From Xanthobacteraceae bacterium (lineage in GTDB: Bacteria; Pseudomonadota; Alphaproteobacteria; Rhizobiales; Xanthobacteraceae), in contig JASHYD010001415.1 of NCBI GenBank assembly GCA_030043175.1, forward strand, positions 1 through 5,424: a stretch of 5,424 bases of DNA, read 5' to 3'. This document shows positions 1-5,100 of this stretch, in pieces. The position numbers were made by a program, and so were the translations under genes. The notes beneath the pieces are model-generated. The model made no database searches and had not been told where the DNA came from. It saw only the letters and a program-made list of their open reading frames with translations. The number at the start of each line of letters is the position of its first letter. Position 1 is the stretch's first letter.

Positions 1-525
1 GCGCATCATTCGGTCGAAAGCTTCGCCCAGGCCATCCGGGCGATCGGCGAGCCGATCCACAATCGAACCGCCGAAGACATCTCGATGGCCAAGCTGCTCA
101 CGCTTTTGTTCGAGGTGACCGGCCTGTTCGACATGCGCACCCGGCCGGAACTCTTGATGCTGCAAAAGACCATGGTCGTGGTCGAAGGCGTGGCGCGCAC
201 GCTCGATCCGCGGCTTGACATCTGGACCACCGCCGAGCCCGTCGTGCGGGAGTGGATCGCGCGCAATTTCGGTCCTGCCGGCCAGTTCGAAGGGGCAGCC
301 CGCGGGGTCGGCGAAGCGGGCCACTTGCTCGCGCGTATTCCCTTCCTGCTGCAGCGCGCCGTGCGGATCGCCGACCAGATCGACCTCGCGACGCGCAACG
401 GCGTATCGCTCGCGCCGGAAACCCTCGCGGCTCTTGGAGAGGGCGAGCAGCGGCGCCGACGCTGGGAAACGATTGCGCTGTGGGTGATCGCAGCACTGCT
501 GGCGTGGGGGATATTTGTGAAATAG
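1..525 (+). CDS. ubiB: UbiB, ABC1/ADCK-family ubiquinone biosynthesis protein (3' part only)
   Basis: This is the C-terminal 174 residues of UbiB; the reading frame is open from the first base, so the start lies outside the window. UbiB is an atypical kinase-like ATPase that supports ubiquinone (coenzyme Q) biosynthesis at the inner membrane; older records call it 2-polyprenylphenol 6-hydroxylase. The visible part begins AHHSVESFAQAIRAIGEPI and continues through a helical segment with ELLMLQKTMVVVEGVARTLDP (about residues 48-68) and DIWTTAEPVVREWI (70-83), a pattern I recognise from alphaproteobacterial UbiB. The kinase-like active-site motifs lie upstream of the window. An arginine cluster (RRRR, about 152-155) precedes one hydrophobic segment (WVIAALLAWGIFV) at the extreme C terminus, fitting the C-terminal membrane anchor of the family. 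The stop is TAG at 523-525. No further + strand gene follows; the next gene is convergent. An internal ATG at 85 is not the true start. Confidence 0.93.
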   Translation, partial: AHHSVESFAQAIRAIGEPIHNRTAEDISMAKLLTLLFEVTGLFDMRTRPELLMLQKTMVVVEGVARTLDPRLDIWTTAEPVVREWIARNFGPAGQFEGAARGVGEAGHLLARIPFLLQRAVRIADQIDLATRNGVSLAPETLAALGEGEQRRRRWETIALWVIAALLAWGIFVK

Positions 526-583
526 GAAGTAGAATCAGCACCAGTTCGATTTCTGACGGCCCCGACCGCACGCGAGGCGCAAC

Positions 584-616
584 TCTAGAGTGAGCTTTAG
601 TAAAGTTCAGTCTAGA
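584..616. promoter_or_regulatory. 33-bp near-perfect AT-rich dyad (operator or hairpin)
   Basis: Two 16-base arms flank a single central base at 600. The left arm reads TCTAGAGTGAGCTTTA and the right arm TAAAGTTCAGTCTAGA. Fourteen of 16 positions are complementary; the exceptions are a G-G mismatch (590/610) and a G-T pair (594/606), which would be a wobble in RNA. It lies 58 bases after the ubiB stop and is much richer in A and T than its surroundings. No run of T follows on either side, so it is not a classical intrinsic terminator. The odd-centred symmetry would suit a dimeric repressor site, but no gene with a recognisable start is positioned to use it. As RNA it could fold with a five-base loop. 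The dyad itself is plain in the sequence; its function is unknown. Confidence 0.5.
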
Positions 617-816
617 TCCCTGCGCGGGCGCGGCAGCGGAGCTTGCGCGGGTGTTTCATCCGGCAGCCGGCAAGAAGCCGCCAATCCGATGTCGGTGAAA
701 CGCCTTAACTGCCGAATTGTCGCCCCGCACCGCAACAGCCGCATAAGCCAACGCCGCCCGCGGTCAGTCCGGCAACCTCGAGGGCGAATTTCTTGAGACC
801 GATTCGCCGCGAAAAC

Positions 817-863
817 CCACGCACACGTGGCATGTTGTCGGCGCCTGACATGCGCCGACAACA
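817..863. terminator. Tandem hairpins, probable bidirectional terminator or transcript barrier
   Basis: The stronger hairpin has a perfect 12-bp stem: TGTTGTCGGCGC at 833-844 pairs with GCGCCGACAACA at 852-863 around a 7-base loop (CTGACAT). Two bases to its left is a 5-bp stem with a 4-base loop (CCACG/CGTGG, 817-830). The block sits between the convergent ubiB and J-domain genes, where a shared terminator is expected. Neither side has a T run, so this would be a GC-rich hairpin terminator or transcript-end stabiliser, not a textbook intrinsic terminator. A large protein-binding dyad is the alternative. Confidence 0.5.
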
Positions 864-986
864 CCTACGATCCCGAATGCAGGAACGCCGGAACACACGC
901 TGCGGGTTTGCCTTATGCGGGGACGCACATGAACAACCGCGATCCGATGAGGAGTTCGAGCAGCCGGCGGAGAGCTCTCAACGAAG

Positions 987-2216
987 CTATTTGATGTGCC
1001 GACTCGCGGCAAAGATGCCCGGATCGACGCGGATCGCGTTGCGGTTGGCGAACGCGACATCGAACTCCCCGTTGCGATGCAGGATGAGGCCGCGATCAAT
1101 GTAGGCCGTCGCGAAGGCAGGATCGAGCTTGATAGCTCGGTCGAAATCGGCAATCGCCCTCTCATGCCGACCCTTTTGGTACCAGATCAGGCCGCGGTCG
1201 CAATAGAGATTGGCGTCAGCGAAGCTGAATCGGATCGCCCGATCCAGGTCGACCAGTGCCTTATCAAGTGCCCCTTTGCGCTGCCACAGGATGGCCCGGT
1301 CATGGTATACGGCGGGGTTGTTGGGATCGATACGTATCGCCTCGTCGTAGTCGGCAAGCGCACGCTCGAAGATGCCCAATTCGTCCCAGACGTTGCCGCG
1401 GATATTGTAGGATTGCGCGTCATCGGGATTGAGCCGGATCGCCTCATCGAAGTTGCCGATGGCTCCCAGAAAATCGCCATTGCCATACGCGGCGATTCCT
1501 TGCTCTCTATAGAAATGACCGTCGTTGGCGGGACCTGCCGAATTTGACTCGCGACCATTGCCTGCTCCGTCAGGGAGCTCGGCGGTCTCGTGCTTGCTGG
1601 CTGGCTCGCCTTGGTGCAGCACGCCGGCCGGTTGCAACACCTGGGCGCCCGTCGTCTCGACCGGCTTGCCCGCTTTACCGGCGTTGCTTTCTAGATTGTC
1701 TGTGACCGCATCCGGCTTGGATACGGCGGCACCTGTCTGGGCATTCTCGTCCCTTTGCGCCACAACGGCGGCGGACGCAGTTTGCCCGTCCGTTTTGGCT
1801 GGAGCGACAGCCGCTGCAGCCAGGCCGTTCTTGTTGATGGCTACGGTGGTTGTCGACATATGCGAAAACAGCCCGTATCCACCGACTAACGCGCCGAGCG
1901 CAGCAACCGCCGCGGTTGCGCGCATTCTTTTCAACCGAACCTGCTGATGCGCGAGTTTCGAACGAAGTTGCTGGCACTCGAGCTTCAATTGAAATTGCTG
2001 TCGCTCGAGCAGCAGCAGCCGATCGTAAGTCGCGCGCCGTTTCGCATCACGGAGCAGGCTATGGGCAGCGATAATCTGCCTGAACCGCTCGGGAGCATCC
2101 GGATCGCCGGGATGAAGGTCGGGGTGATGCGCCTTGACCGCCCTACGGAACGCCGTCTTCAGAGCGTCGGCATCATCATCCTCATGAGCATCGAGAAGAC
2201 CGTAAAGCGATTTCAT
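987..2216 (-). CDS. Membrane-anchored J-domain protein with C-terminal TPR repeats
   Basis: A 409-residue protein from the chosen ATG at 2216 (MKSLYGLLDAHEDDDADAL). J domains stimulate the ATPase of Hsp70/DnaK; TPRs bind partner proteins. The J domain spans about residues 2-67, with HPD at 31-33. A basic, glutamine-rich and probably coiled-coil stretch (69-97) ends in KRMR, followed by one membrane segment (about 100-119), a low-complexity Ala/Thr/Gly linker (120-230) and five TPRs. The TPR tyrosines fall at 236, 270, 304, 338 and 372, an exact 34-residue period. The fifth repeat is one residue short and the protein ends soon after it. The positive-inside rule puts the J domain in the cytoplasm and the TPRs in the periplasm. 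GAGAG (2224-2228) lies 7 bases before this ATG. An ATG two codons upstream and a TTG at 2261 are alternatives with poorer signals. The gene lies downstream of the MBL gene on the same strand. Its client is unknown. Confidence 0.88.
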   Translation of the reverse strand: MKSLYGLLDAHEDDDADALKTAFRRAVKAHHPDLHPGDPDAPERFRQIIAAHSLLRDAKRRATYDRLLLLERQQFQLKLECQQLRSKLAHQQVRLKRMRATAAVAALGALVGGYGLFSHMSTTTVAINKNGLAAAAVAPAKTDGQTASAAVVAQRDENAQTGAAVSKPDAVTDNLESNAGKAGKPVETTGAQVLQPAGVLHQGEPASKHETAELPDGAGNGRESNSAGPANDGHFYREQGIAAYGNGDFLGAIGNFDEAIRLNPDDAQSYNIRGNVWDELGIFERALADYDEAIRIDPNNPAVYHDRAILWQRKGALDKALVDLDRAIRFSFADANLYCDRGLIWYQKGRHERAIADFDRAIKLDPAFATAYIDRGLILHRNGEFDVAFANRNAIRVDPGIFAASRHIK

Positions 2217-2380
2217 CAGCATGCTCTCGACCGCCGGGCTGTCAACCGGGAATTGCTGCAAATCGCCTGCATATTCCTAACATACCAGTAGGCGCGGCCA
2301 AACCGGTTGCCGTCAAACCGTTTGAATGGGCCGGCGCACATCGCCCGATCCAGGCGCCAGTGCGCCTCGCTTCGCGGGAA
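2217..2380 (-). promoter_or_regulatory. Spacer upstream of the J-domain gene
   Basis: This 164-bp gap separates two co-oriented genes and could hold a promoter for the J-domain gene, although no convincing -35/-10 pair is visible. A 6-bp stem with a CAGT loop (2352-2367: AGGCGC/GCGCCT) lies 13 bases past the MBL stop, but no T run follows on the minus strand, so it is a weak terminator candidate at best. CATACCAGT at 2281-2289 recurs upstream of the MBL gene. A possible 18-codon leader frame (2272 down to 2216) ends in TGATG overlapping the start of the J-domain gene. Confidence 0.3.
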
Positions 2381-3436
2381 TTACACGCTTTGCAGAGTTG
2401 TGTACGCGTAGCTCCCTCCGTCCTTGGTTATTTTCGCAAGTCCCGGCCAGGGGAAGTGAGAGCCACAGATCAGCATTTGATCGGCAACCACCCGATCGAG
2501 CAGCTTGCGGCGGGAGACTTCGGCCATATCGCCGTTCTGGTCGAAAGAACCGTGCCACTCCGGATGGCGGGCGCAGAGCGCCGGCACGTACGCCGTATCG
2601 TTGGAAATCATCAGCTGGGCATTGCCAGAACTGAGATGGAAAGCGGTATGGCCAGGCGTGTGTCCGGGCGCGCTGACGAAAAAGATACCAGGCACCACCT
2701 CGTCTTCGCCCTCGACCGGCAGCACGTTCTTCCAGTTCGGAATGACGGCCTGAATACGGCGAGCGAGCGGCCGGCGCGGCTCAGGAAGGCGATTGATGAG
2801 CGACGGGTCGGTCCACCACTTGTATTCGACAGCCGGCACAATGATTTCCGCATCGGGAAACACGGGAGCATTGGTCCTTCTCTCAAGCAGTCCAAAGATG
2901 TGATCAGGATGAAAGTGCGAGATCAAGATCGTCTCGACCGCCTTGGGATTGATACCGGCGGCCTTCATGTTGGCAATCATCTTGCCGGAAACGAAAATCG
3001 AATCTGGGTTAAAGGCCTGCACCTGGCCGCCGCCGCCGGCGTCGCAGAGGATGAGCTTGCCGTTGAGCTTGATGACGAACGCCGTGATCGGAATCGGCAC
3101 GAATGAGGTCGTCAGTCCGGCCTCGGCCAGCGCTTGTTTGACCGCATCAACCGTCGCGTTGCCGAAGTATTTCGCGTCATGGACTTTTTCCCAAATGCCG
3201 TCATACAGGGCGGTGATTTCGGCTTCTCCGACCGCGTAGCGCAAAAAACCGGGCTTCGGGTCCGGCGTCTTCGCCTGTCGCACCGGCGCCGTTGGCTTGC
3301 GCTGGTTTCGCGGCGGCGTGGCTGGCGTTTTCGGGGCTTCCGCCGGGGCAACCATGGCCAAGCTTTTGTCCAGGCCAAGCCAAGCTCCGGCCATAGCGGC
3401 CGACAGAATAATTTCCCGACGCGAGGTGATAGGCAT
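2381..3436 (-). CDS. Tat-exported MBL-fold metallohydrolase
   Basis: A 351-residue metallo-beta-lactamase-fold hydrolase that probably acts in the periplasm. The N terminus has a twin-arginine signal (SRREIIL at 5-11, then a hydrophobic stretch to about 21), followed by a Pro/Lys/Arg-rich linker (31-62). Metal-binding motifs are complete: HFHPDH at 174-179 (H174, H176, D178, H179), H263 within PGHTPGHT, D280 in SNDTAY, and H327 in GSHFPWPG. This is the dinuclear metal set of the AHL-lactonase and methyl-parathion-hydrolase branch, and the His-x-Pro-x-Pro-Gly ending resembles the latter. The substrate cannot be read from the sequence; lactones or esters are the reasonable guesses. GGGG (3446-3449), within AAAAGGGG, lies 9 bases before the ATG, supporting this start. 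The coding frame is intact and carries all the expected ligands. The J-domain gene follows 164 bp downstream; its link to this enzyme, if any, is unknown. Confidence 0.92.
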   Translation of the reverse strand: MPITSRREIILSAAMAGAWLGLDKSLAMVAPAEAPKTPATPPRNQRKPTAPVRQAKTPDPKPGFLRYAVGEAEITALYDGIWEKVHDAKYFGNATVDAVKQALAEAGLTTSFVPIPITAFVIKLNGKLILCDAGGGGQVQAFNPDSIFVSGKMIANMKAAGINPKAVETILISHFHPDHIFGLLERRTNAPVFPDAEIIVPAVEYKWWTDPSLINRLPEPRRPLARRIQAVIPNWKNVLPVEGEDEVVPGIFFVSAPGHTPGHTAFHLSSGNAQLMISNDTAYVPALCARHPEWHGSFDQNGDMAEVSRRKLLDRVVADQMLICGSHFPWPGLAKITKDGGSYAYTTLQSV

Positions 3437-3561
3437 TGCAGTTGGCCCCTTTTAAAAAACCCCCATTGCAGCGATCAATTAACTGGTTCTATCAAGTCGC
3501 TTAAACTATCGCATACCAGTCAGATCGATATTATGGTGTTTTCATGGCGCAGGCATTGACG
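3437..3561 (-). promoter_or_regulatory. Probable promoter and operator region of the MBL gene
   Basis: This stretch is distinctly richer in A and T than its surroundings, as expected upstream of a transcribed gene. It contains the ribosome binding site and an inverted pair, ACTGGT at 3482-3487 and ACCAGT at 3515-3520, separated by 27 bases. The right half extends to CATACCAGT (3512-3520), a 9-base word also found upstream of the J-domain gene. Minus-strand hexamers such as TTGATA and GTTAAT are promoter-like, but no pair with good spacing stands out, so the start of transcription is not assigned. Confidence 0.35.
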
Positions 3562-3873
3562 CGACCCGATATCAAAGCGAAGTGAGGAGGCAAAACTTCC
3601 GGTGTGCCCTGGATGCAACTACTAAACGGAACCAGTCGTTGCGATGATTTCCGGGGGCAACTTCATCGGGCGGCTCGTGCGCGGTAAGGGTGCTTCGCGT
3701 CGCAGCAAGCGCGCGAGCAGCACCAGCGTCACGACGCCCGAAGCGCCCCACGCGCCGAACCTTCCTCAGTGCCATCGGCTGCGCCCTGTGCTCGAAAAAC
3801 CGGCCGGTGAACCTGTTTCTTCAACCGCGTGGGGTGTGGGCTTGCGGACGGCGAAGGGCCAAGCCGGGCGTCT

Positions 3874-3894
3874 GCATAAAATATTAAATTATGC
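3874..3894. promoter_or_regulatory. 21-bp AT-rich dyad within GC-rich DNA
   Basis: GCATAA (3874-3879) is mirrored by TTATGC (3889-3894) around a core with a smaller symmetry (TATTA). Only two base pairs in each half are mismatched, AA facing AA. An AT-rich island of this kind inside strongly GC-rich DNA commonly marks a promoter or an operator, and -10-like words (TATGCT, TAAAAT) are present. No credible gene starts next to it on either strand, so it may serve an unrecognised small RNA or small ORF, or be a relic. Confidence 0.35.
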
Positions 3895-3920
3895 TAACCT
3901 CCGCTCAATGGCGCACCATG

Positions 3921-3945
3921 CGGCCGGCGGCGTTCGGCCGGCGGC
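3921..3945. repeat. 11-bp tandem direct repeat
   Basis: CGGCCGGCGGC occurs at 3921-3931 and again at 3935-3945, separated by GTT. The word contains the palindrome CGGCCG, so the two copies can also pair with each other. It is followed 15 bases later by a hairpin with a perfect 7-bp stem and a 5-base loop (GGACGAG/CTCGTCC, 3961-3979). The repeats are certain; biological meaning is not established. Confidence 0.6.
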
Positions 3946-4306
3946 TGTTCTTCCTCGGGTGGACGAGCGACCCTCGTCCTGCAGGGCTGCTGCCGCGGTT
4001 ACCGCTACGGGCCACCGCGAGCCAGGCGTATCCGCCCCCCGAGACGGACGCCGCGGCGCCTAAAATTTCCTCTCGGCGCACCGGCCGTTCTCGACTTGCC
4101 GCGGTCGGGGGAACGCCCCAGCGGGGTTGATCGCAAGTCTTCCGTCTTTGCGCAAAGCAAGCATTGGCCCGCAATAAAATTTCGACGGCAACGGCCCGGG
4201 CTTCGACGTTACCCAGATTCGCCGCGCTCAATCCGGGCTCGGTGGGCAATCCATTGTGATCGCGCGGTTTTCGCACGGGCATCCGGCATGCGGGCAGGAT
4301 CGCCCC

Positions 4307-5074
4307 TCACATGCTTACCCCTGCGGCCTTGAAGATGTCGCGCGACGCCGGGCGCGCCAAGTAAGCCAGGAGCGCCTGAGCGGAGTCCGCTGCCGCACTC
4401 GCGGCCGGGACATAAGCGGAATATTCGTTGACGAATTCGATCTCCTTCGGCAATACGCCGACGACCTTCAGGTCCTTGACGGGAACGAATTCGCTCGTGA
4501 ATCCAATGCCGATCTCGGCGTCACCCCTGACCACCGCGGCGACCACCTCGCGACCGGTGTTGAACTTGAGAGACTTCCCCTTGATGGCGTCCGCGACGCC
4601 AAGTCGCTCAAGCATGCCGGCGACAAAGACGGCGGCCGTCCCGCCGCCGGCCGGGTCGGTGAAAGAAACCGATTTTGCCGCCAAAAGCGCCTTCTTGAAA
4701 GCATCGGCAGTCGAAATATCGGGCGCCGCCGCGCCGCTGCGCACCGCGACGCCGATCTCGACGCGGCCAACCACGGCCCGGCTTCCGGCGCGTGCGACGC
4801 CGTCCTTGTCGGCTGCCGTCGCGAGTGCGGTTGAGAGAATCACCAGGTCGGCATGAGTGCCTGCCTTGAGCTTGCCCTGGATCGCCCCGACCGATCCGAA
4901 GGTCACCGCGACCTTGTTGCCGGTATCGTGCTCGAAGGCGTGCACCACAGCTTCCAATGGCTGCTCGACGGCCGCCGCTGCCAGAACTACGATTTCCGCC
5001 GCCTGCGCTCCTGCGTGCGACCCCATAGCCCACAGCACAGTGACAGCCGCTGCCGCAAACGAGAAATTGCGCAT
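4307..5074 (-). CDS. ModA-like periplasmic solute-binding protein (orphan, oxyanion pocket altered)
   Basis: A 255-residue secreted protein of the ModA/COG0725-type substrate-binding family, whose founding members deliver molybdate or tungstate to an ABC permease. A Sec signal peptide occupies residues 1-25, with likely cleavage at AQA/AE. Family landmarks are in order: IVVLAAAAVEQPL (28-40), VTFGSVGAIQGKLKAG (57-72), HADLVIL (74-80), FTDPAGGGTAAVF (138-150), GDAEIGIGF (184-192) and a C-terminal RDIFKAAGV (245-253). By manual alignment with E. coli ModA, Ser12, Ser39 and Tyr170 correspond to A35, V62 and F192, so the classical molybdate contacts look lost. No modB or modC is adjacent. The start is supported by GGAGG (5080-5084) 5 bases before the ATG. 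Only 26 bp separate it from ftsI upstream, suggesting cotranscription. The fold assignment is firm; the ligand is unknown. Confidence 0.87.
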   Translation of the reverse strand: MRNFSFAAAAVTVLWAMGSHAGAQAAEIVVLAAAAVEQPLEAVVHAFEHDTGNKVAVTFGSVGAIQGKLKAGTHADLVILSTALATAADKDGVARAGSRAVVGRVEIGVAVRSGAAAPDISTADAFKKALLAAKSVSFTDPAGGGTAAVFVAGMLERLGVADAIKGKSLKFNTGREVVAAVVRGDAEIGIGFTSEFVPVKDLKVVGVLPKEIEFVNEYSAYVPAASAAADSAQALLAYLARPASRDIFKAAGVSM

Positions 5075-5079
5075 CGTCT

Positions 5080-5085
5080 CCTCCC
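5080..5085 (-). promoter_or_regulatory. Strong ribosome binding site of the ModA-like gene
   Basis: GGGAGG sits 5 bases before the ATG at 5074, close to the ideal anti-Shine-Dalgarno match. It lies inside the short gap after ftsI, so the ModA-like gene can be translated efficiently from an ftsI transcript. No promoter is evident in the 26-bp gap itself. Confidence 0.75.
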
Positions 5086-5100
5086 GGTTTGATATCGATA

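Larger units (their letters stand above)
526..986. other. Gene-free interval between convergent ubiB and the J-domain gene
   Basis: About 460 bp with no convincing gene. Short frames exist on both strands, but they lack good ribosome binding sites, have arginine-rich unstructured translations and run through hairpin sequence. The interval holds a 33-bp dyad near its left end, a two-hairpin block in its middle and a perfect 10-bp palindrome (GAGAGCTCTC, 970-979) just beyond the stop of the J-domain gene. No tRNA or other known RNA gene is recognisable. Its likely role is transcript termination or separation for two converging genes, and it may also be the site where a former neighbour of ubiB was lost. 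Confidence 0.6.
3562..4306. other. Gene-poor interval between the MBL and ModA-like genes
   Basis: About 745 bp beyond the MBL promoter region contain no gene I can support. Several frames of 65-140 codons are open on both strands, but none has a good ribosome binding site and their translations are Arg/Pro/Ala-rich without known domains. Parts show coding-like third-position GC bias, including a broken minus-strand frame around 3622-3823 that encodes a hydrophobic segment, so decayed gene remnants are possible. Visible structure includes an AT-rich dyad at 3874-3894, an 11-bp direct repeat at 3921-3945, a 7-bp hairpin at 3961-3979 and a 12-bp palindrome at 4146-4157. No RNA gene or insertion-sequence end was recognised. 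Confidence 0.5.

Noticed and set aside
705..896. 63-codon minus frame with a Gly/Cys-rich end
   Set aside because: It starts with GTG, has no ribosome binding site, and runs straight through the 12-bp hairpin.
929..994. 21-codon + strand frame (MNNRDPMRSSSSRRRALNEAI) with GGGGA upstream
   Set aside because: It is short, arginine/serine-rich, overlaps the 3' end of the convergent gene by 8 bases and has no recognisable family. The upstream GGGGA alone is not enough.
996..1547. 183-codon + strand open frame
   Set aside because: It lies wholly opposite the TPR region of the J-domain gene, where the minus frame shows clear 34-residue repeats. The + translation has no domain and is a by-product of GC-rich codon bias.
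2217..2261. TTG at 2261 as start of the J-domain gene
   Set aside because: It adds 15 residues outside the J domain. The ATG at 2216 has GAGAG at 7-base spacing and begins MKSLY, the usual way such J domains start.
2340..2380. Sequence around the MBL stop resembling dispersed palindromic repeats of Bradyrhizobium (gcgaagcgag type)
   Set aside because: Only a short fragment matches from memory, and there is no second copy in the window to support a repeat call.
2360..3106. 248-codon + strand open frame
   Set aside because: It is antisense to the MBL gene, which has every metal ligand and a Tat signal. The antisense translation is Arg/His/Gly-rich and unstructured.
3604..3687. 27-codon + strand frame after AGGAGG at 3585-3590
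   Set aside because: The GTG start is 13 bases from the ribosome-binding-like site, the peptide has no recognisable feature, and no promoter is evident.
4146..4157. Perfect 12-bp palindrome CTTTGCGCAAAG, considered as an FNR/FixK-type box
   Set aside because: FNR/FixK half-sites need a longer central spacing than the two bases here, and no gene starts close by. It is probably chance.
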